Origin: Hydractinia symbiolongicarpus
Lineage: Eukaryota > Cnidaria > Hydrozoa > Anthoathecata > Hydractiniidae
Direction: 5' to 3'
DNA length: 64,000 nucleotides
Assembly (NCBI RefSeq): GCF_029227915.1
Contig: NC_079878.1
Span: forward strand, 34,747,501-34,811,500
Position 1 is the first letter of the stretch. Each line of letters opens with the position of its first letter. The position numbers were made by a program, and so were the translations under genes. The notes under the pieces are model-generated. The model worked only from the letters and a program-made list of their open reading frames with translations. It did no database searches and was not told where the DNA came from. Of the stretch, positions 62,489 to 64,000 are shown in pieces.

Positions 62489-64000
62489 TACCACAGCGCC
62501 CAGTGTAATCGCTGAGTTCCGGCAATCATGTCAAATTAAGATGAATGTTATTTGTTGGAGTCAACTTGTCTCACTTATAAAATTTATAAGCTCACAATTC
62601 AAAATCAGTTCAATTAAGTCCCACAGTCAATCGTTTCACTGTTAAAAGCGATGCAACCTGGTATTATCAGATAAATATCGCTAAATACATGTTGGTACGA
62701 ATATGTGACCCAACCGTTGAAATTCAAACGGACTGACACAGTTAGAAAGTCAATGAAATGTAGTTTTTGAAACTGTCGCTATTTCTTCAGCGTGCGATAA
62801 CGGCTAGGATAGGTCCCACAGTAAAAAATGACTTATTAACCTAAATTTTTAAATGAAACGCTACAACAGCGCCCAGTGTAATCGCTGAGTTCCGGCAATA
62901 ATGTCAAATTAAGAAGAATGTTATTTCTTGGAGTCCAATTTTCCCATTTATCACATTTACCAGGTCACAGTCCAAAGTTAATTCTATTAAGTGCCACAGT
63001 CAATCGTTTCACTGTTTAATGCGATGCAACCTAGTAATATGAGAAAAATATCGCTAAATACATGTTGGTACGAATTTGTGACCCAACCATTGAAACTCAA
63101 ACGGACTGACACCGTTAAAAAGTCAGTAAATGTAGTATTAGAAACTGGCTCTATTTCTTCTGCGCCCGCTAACGGCTAGGATTTGCATCACATTAAAAAA
63201 ATGACTTTTTTATATTAATTCTTAAATGAACGCTACCACAGCGCCCAGTGTAATCGCTGAGTTTCGGCAATCATGTCAAATTAAGAAGAATGTTATTTCT
63301 TGGAGTCCAATTGTCTCCTTTATCACATTTATCAGGTCACAGTCCAAAGTTAGTTCAATTAAGTCCCACAGTCAATCTTTTCACTGTTAAAAGCGATGCA
63401 ACCTAGTAATATCAGATAAATATCGCTGAATACATGTTGGTACGAATATGTGACCCAACCGTTGTAACTCAAACGGACTGACACCGTTAGAAAGTCAATG
63501 AAATGTAGTTTTTGAAACTGTCGCTATTTCTTCAGCGCGCAATAACGGCTAGGATAGGTCCCACAGTAAAAAATGACTTATTATTCTAAATTTTTAAATG
63601 AAGCGCTACCACAGCGCCCAGTGTAATCGCTGAGTTCCGGCAATAATGTCAAATTAAGAAGAATGTTATTTCTTGGAGTCCAATTTTCCCATTTATCACA
63701 TTTACCAGGTCACAGTCCAAAGTTAGTTCAATTCAGTGCCACAGTCAATCGTTTCACTGCCACAGCGCCCAGTGTAATCGCTGAGTTTCGGCAATCATGT
63801 CAAATTAAGAAGAATGTTATTTCTTGGAGTCCAATTGTCTCCTTTATCACATTTATCAGGTCACAGTCAAAGTTGGTTCAATTAAGTCCCACAGTCAATC
63901 GTTTCACTGTTAAAAGCGATGCAACCTAGTAATATCGGATAAATATCGCTGAATACATGTTGGTAGGAATATGTGACCCAACCGTTGTAACTCAAACGGA
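62489..64000 (+). repeat. Satellite monomers to the right window edge
   Basis: Starts are 62489, 62862, 63234 and 63607, then a restart at 63758 after a truncated monomer. From about 62600 the second half of the 62489 monomer repeats that of the 62116 monomer (gcaacctggtattatc, gacacagttagaaag). The window ends within a monomer, just after actcaaacgga, so the array continues. Confidence 0.88.
63607..63757 (+). repeat. Truncated monomer, 151 bp (copy 3)
   Basis: The breakpoint is again cactgccacagcg, but the flanks differ: caatcg rather than caattg, attcagtgcc, and a different following monomer. It lies about 7.6 kb from copy 2, so the truncated unit has been spread over distance or is older than its neighbours' divergence. 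Confidence 0.9.

Larger units (their letters stand above)
1..64000 (+). repeat. Satellite DNA array, ~373-bp monomer, spans whole window
   Basis: Every part of the window aligns with the same unit. I phase it at the hexamer taccac, which follows gaagcgc and precedes agcgcccagtg. Successive starts, for example 1, 375, 750, 1123, 1496, 1868 and 2241, are 371-375 bp apart throughout, apart from a few truncated units. All copies run in the same direction and no foreign insert interrupts them. Blocks that recur in nearly all monomers include aagaatgttatttcttgg, the region around ggtacgaatatgtgac, and gtcccacagt followed by an A-rich tract. Monomers differ by scattered substitutions and 1-5 bp indels, and neighbouring monomers are less alike than monomers one HOR period apart. 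The likely role is structural heterochromatin, possibly at or near a centromere; that is inference. I do not recognise the family by name. Confidence 0.98.

Noticed and set aside
1-64000. CRISPR array
   Set aside because: Repeats are direct and regular but about 373 bp long with no unique spacers, which is satellite rather than CRISPR structure.

Overview
The whole 64 kb window is one uninterrupted satellite DNA array. It is built from head-to-tail copies of a monomer of about 373 bp, roughly 170 copies, all in the same orientation. I see no unique sequence, protein-coding gene, RNA gene, transposon or array edge, and both window ends lie inside the array. A monomer counted base by base (375-749) is 37.6% G+C and has 14 CpG where about 13.2 are expected, so CpG is not depleted. 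This kind of sequence points to eukaryotic constitutive heterochromatin, possibly centromeric or pericentromeric. I do not recognise the monomer as a named satellite family, so the species stays open. Arrays of 360-380 bp monomers are known in insects such as beetles, among other groups.

The array is layered. Monomers belong to diverged subfamilies, and blocks of several monomers have been amplified together into higher-order repeats (HORs). From left to right: a 6-monomer HOR of 2,240 bp (1-4788); a 4-monomer HOR of 1,494 bp (4481-7165); a 1,021-bp composite unit with a truncated monomer (7741-9619); a 4-monomer HOR of 1,492 bp (9620-12126); a mosaic with 2,244-bp correspondences (12127-15840); a 6-monomer HOR of about 2,245 bp (15841-22352); a mosaic with a 4,241-bp period and 139-bp truncated monomers (23480-30467); a 10-monomer HOR of 3,730 bp (30468-38857); a 3-monomer HOR of about 1,115 bp (38858-42904); mosaic and 1,119-bp trimers (42905-48624); an 8-monomer HOR of 2,985 bp with nested trimers (48625-53915); and a right-hand zone of 895-, 1,487- and 1,112-bp repeats (53916-64000).

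Each monomer carries several small dyad symmetries. The most notable is a 20-bp dyad centred on GTAC, which is perfectly palindromic in five monomers and nearly so in most others. Truncated monomers and hybrid junctions, several of them copied to new places, record unequal exchange and deletion. The short open reading frames in the window are by-products of the repeat and are not annotated as genes. All coordinates were read by eye; HOR boundaries are where two copies stop matching and may be off by some tens of bases.
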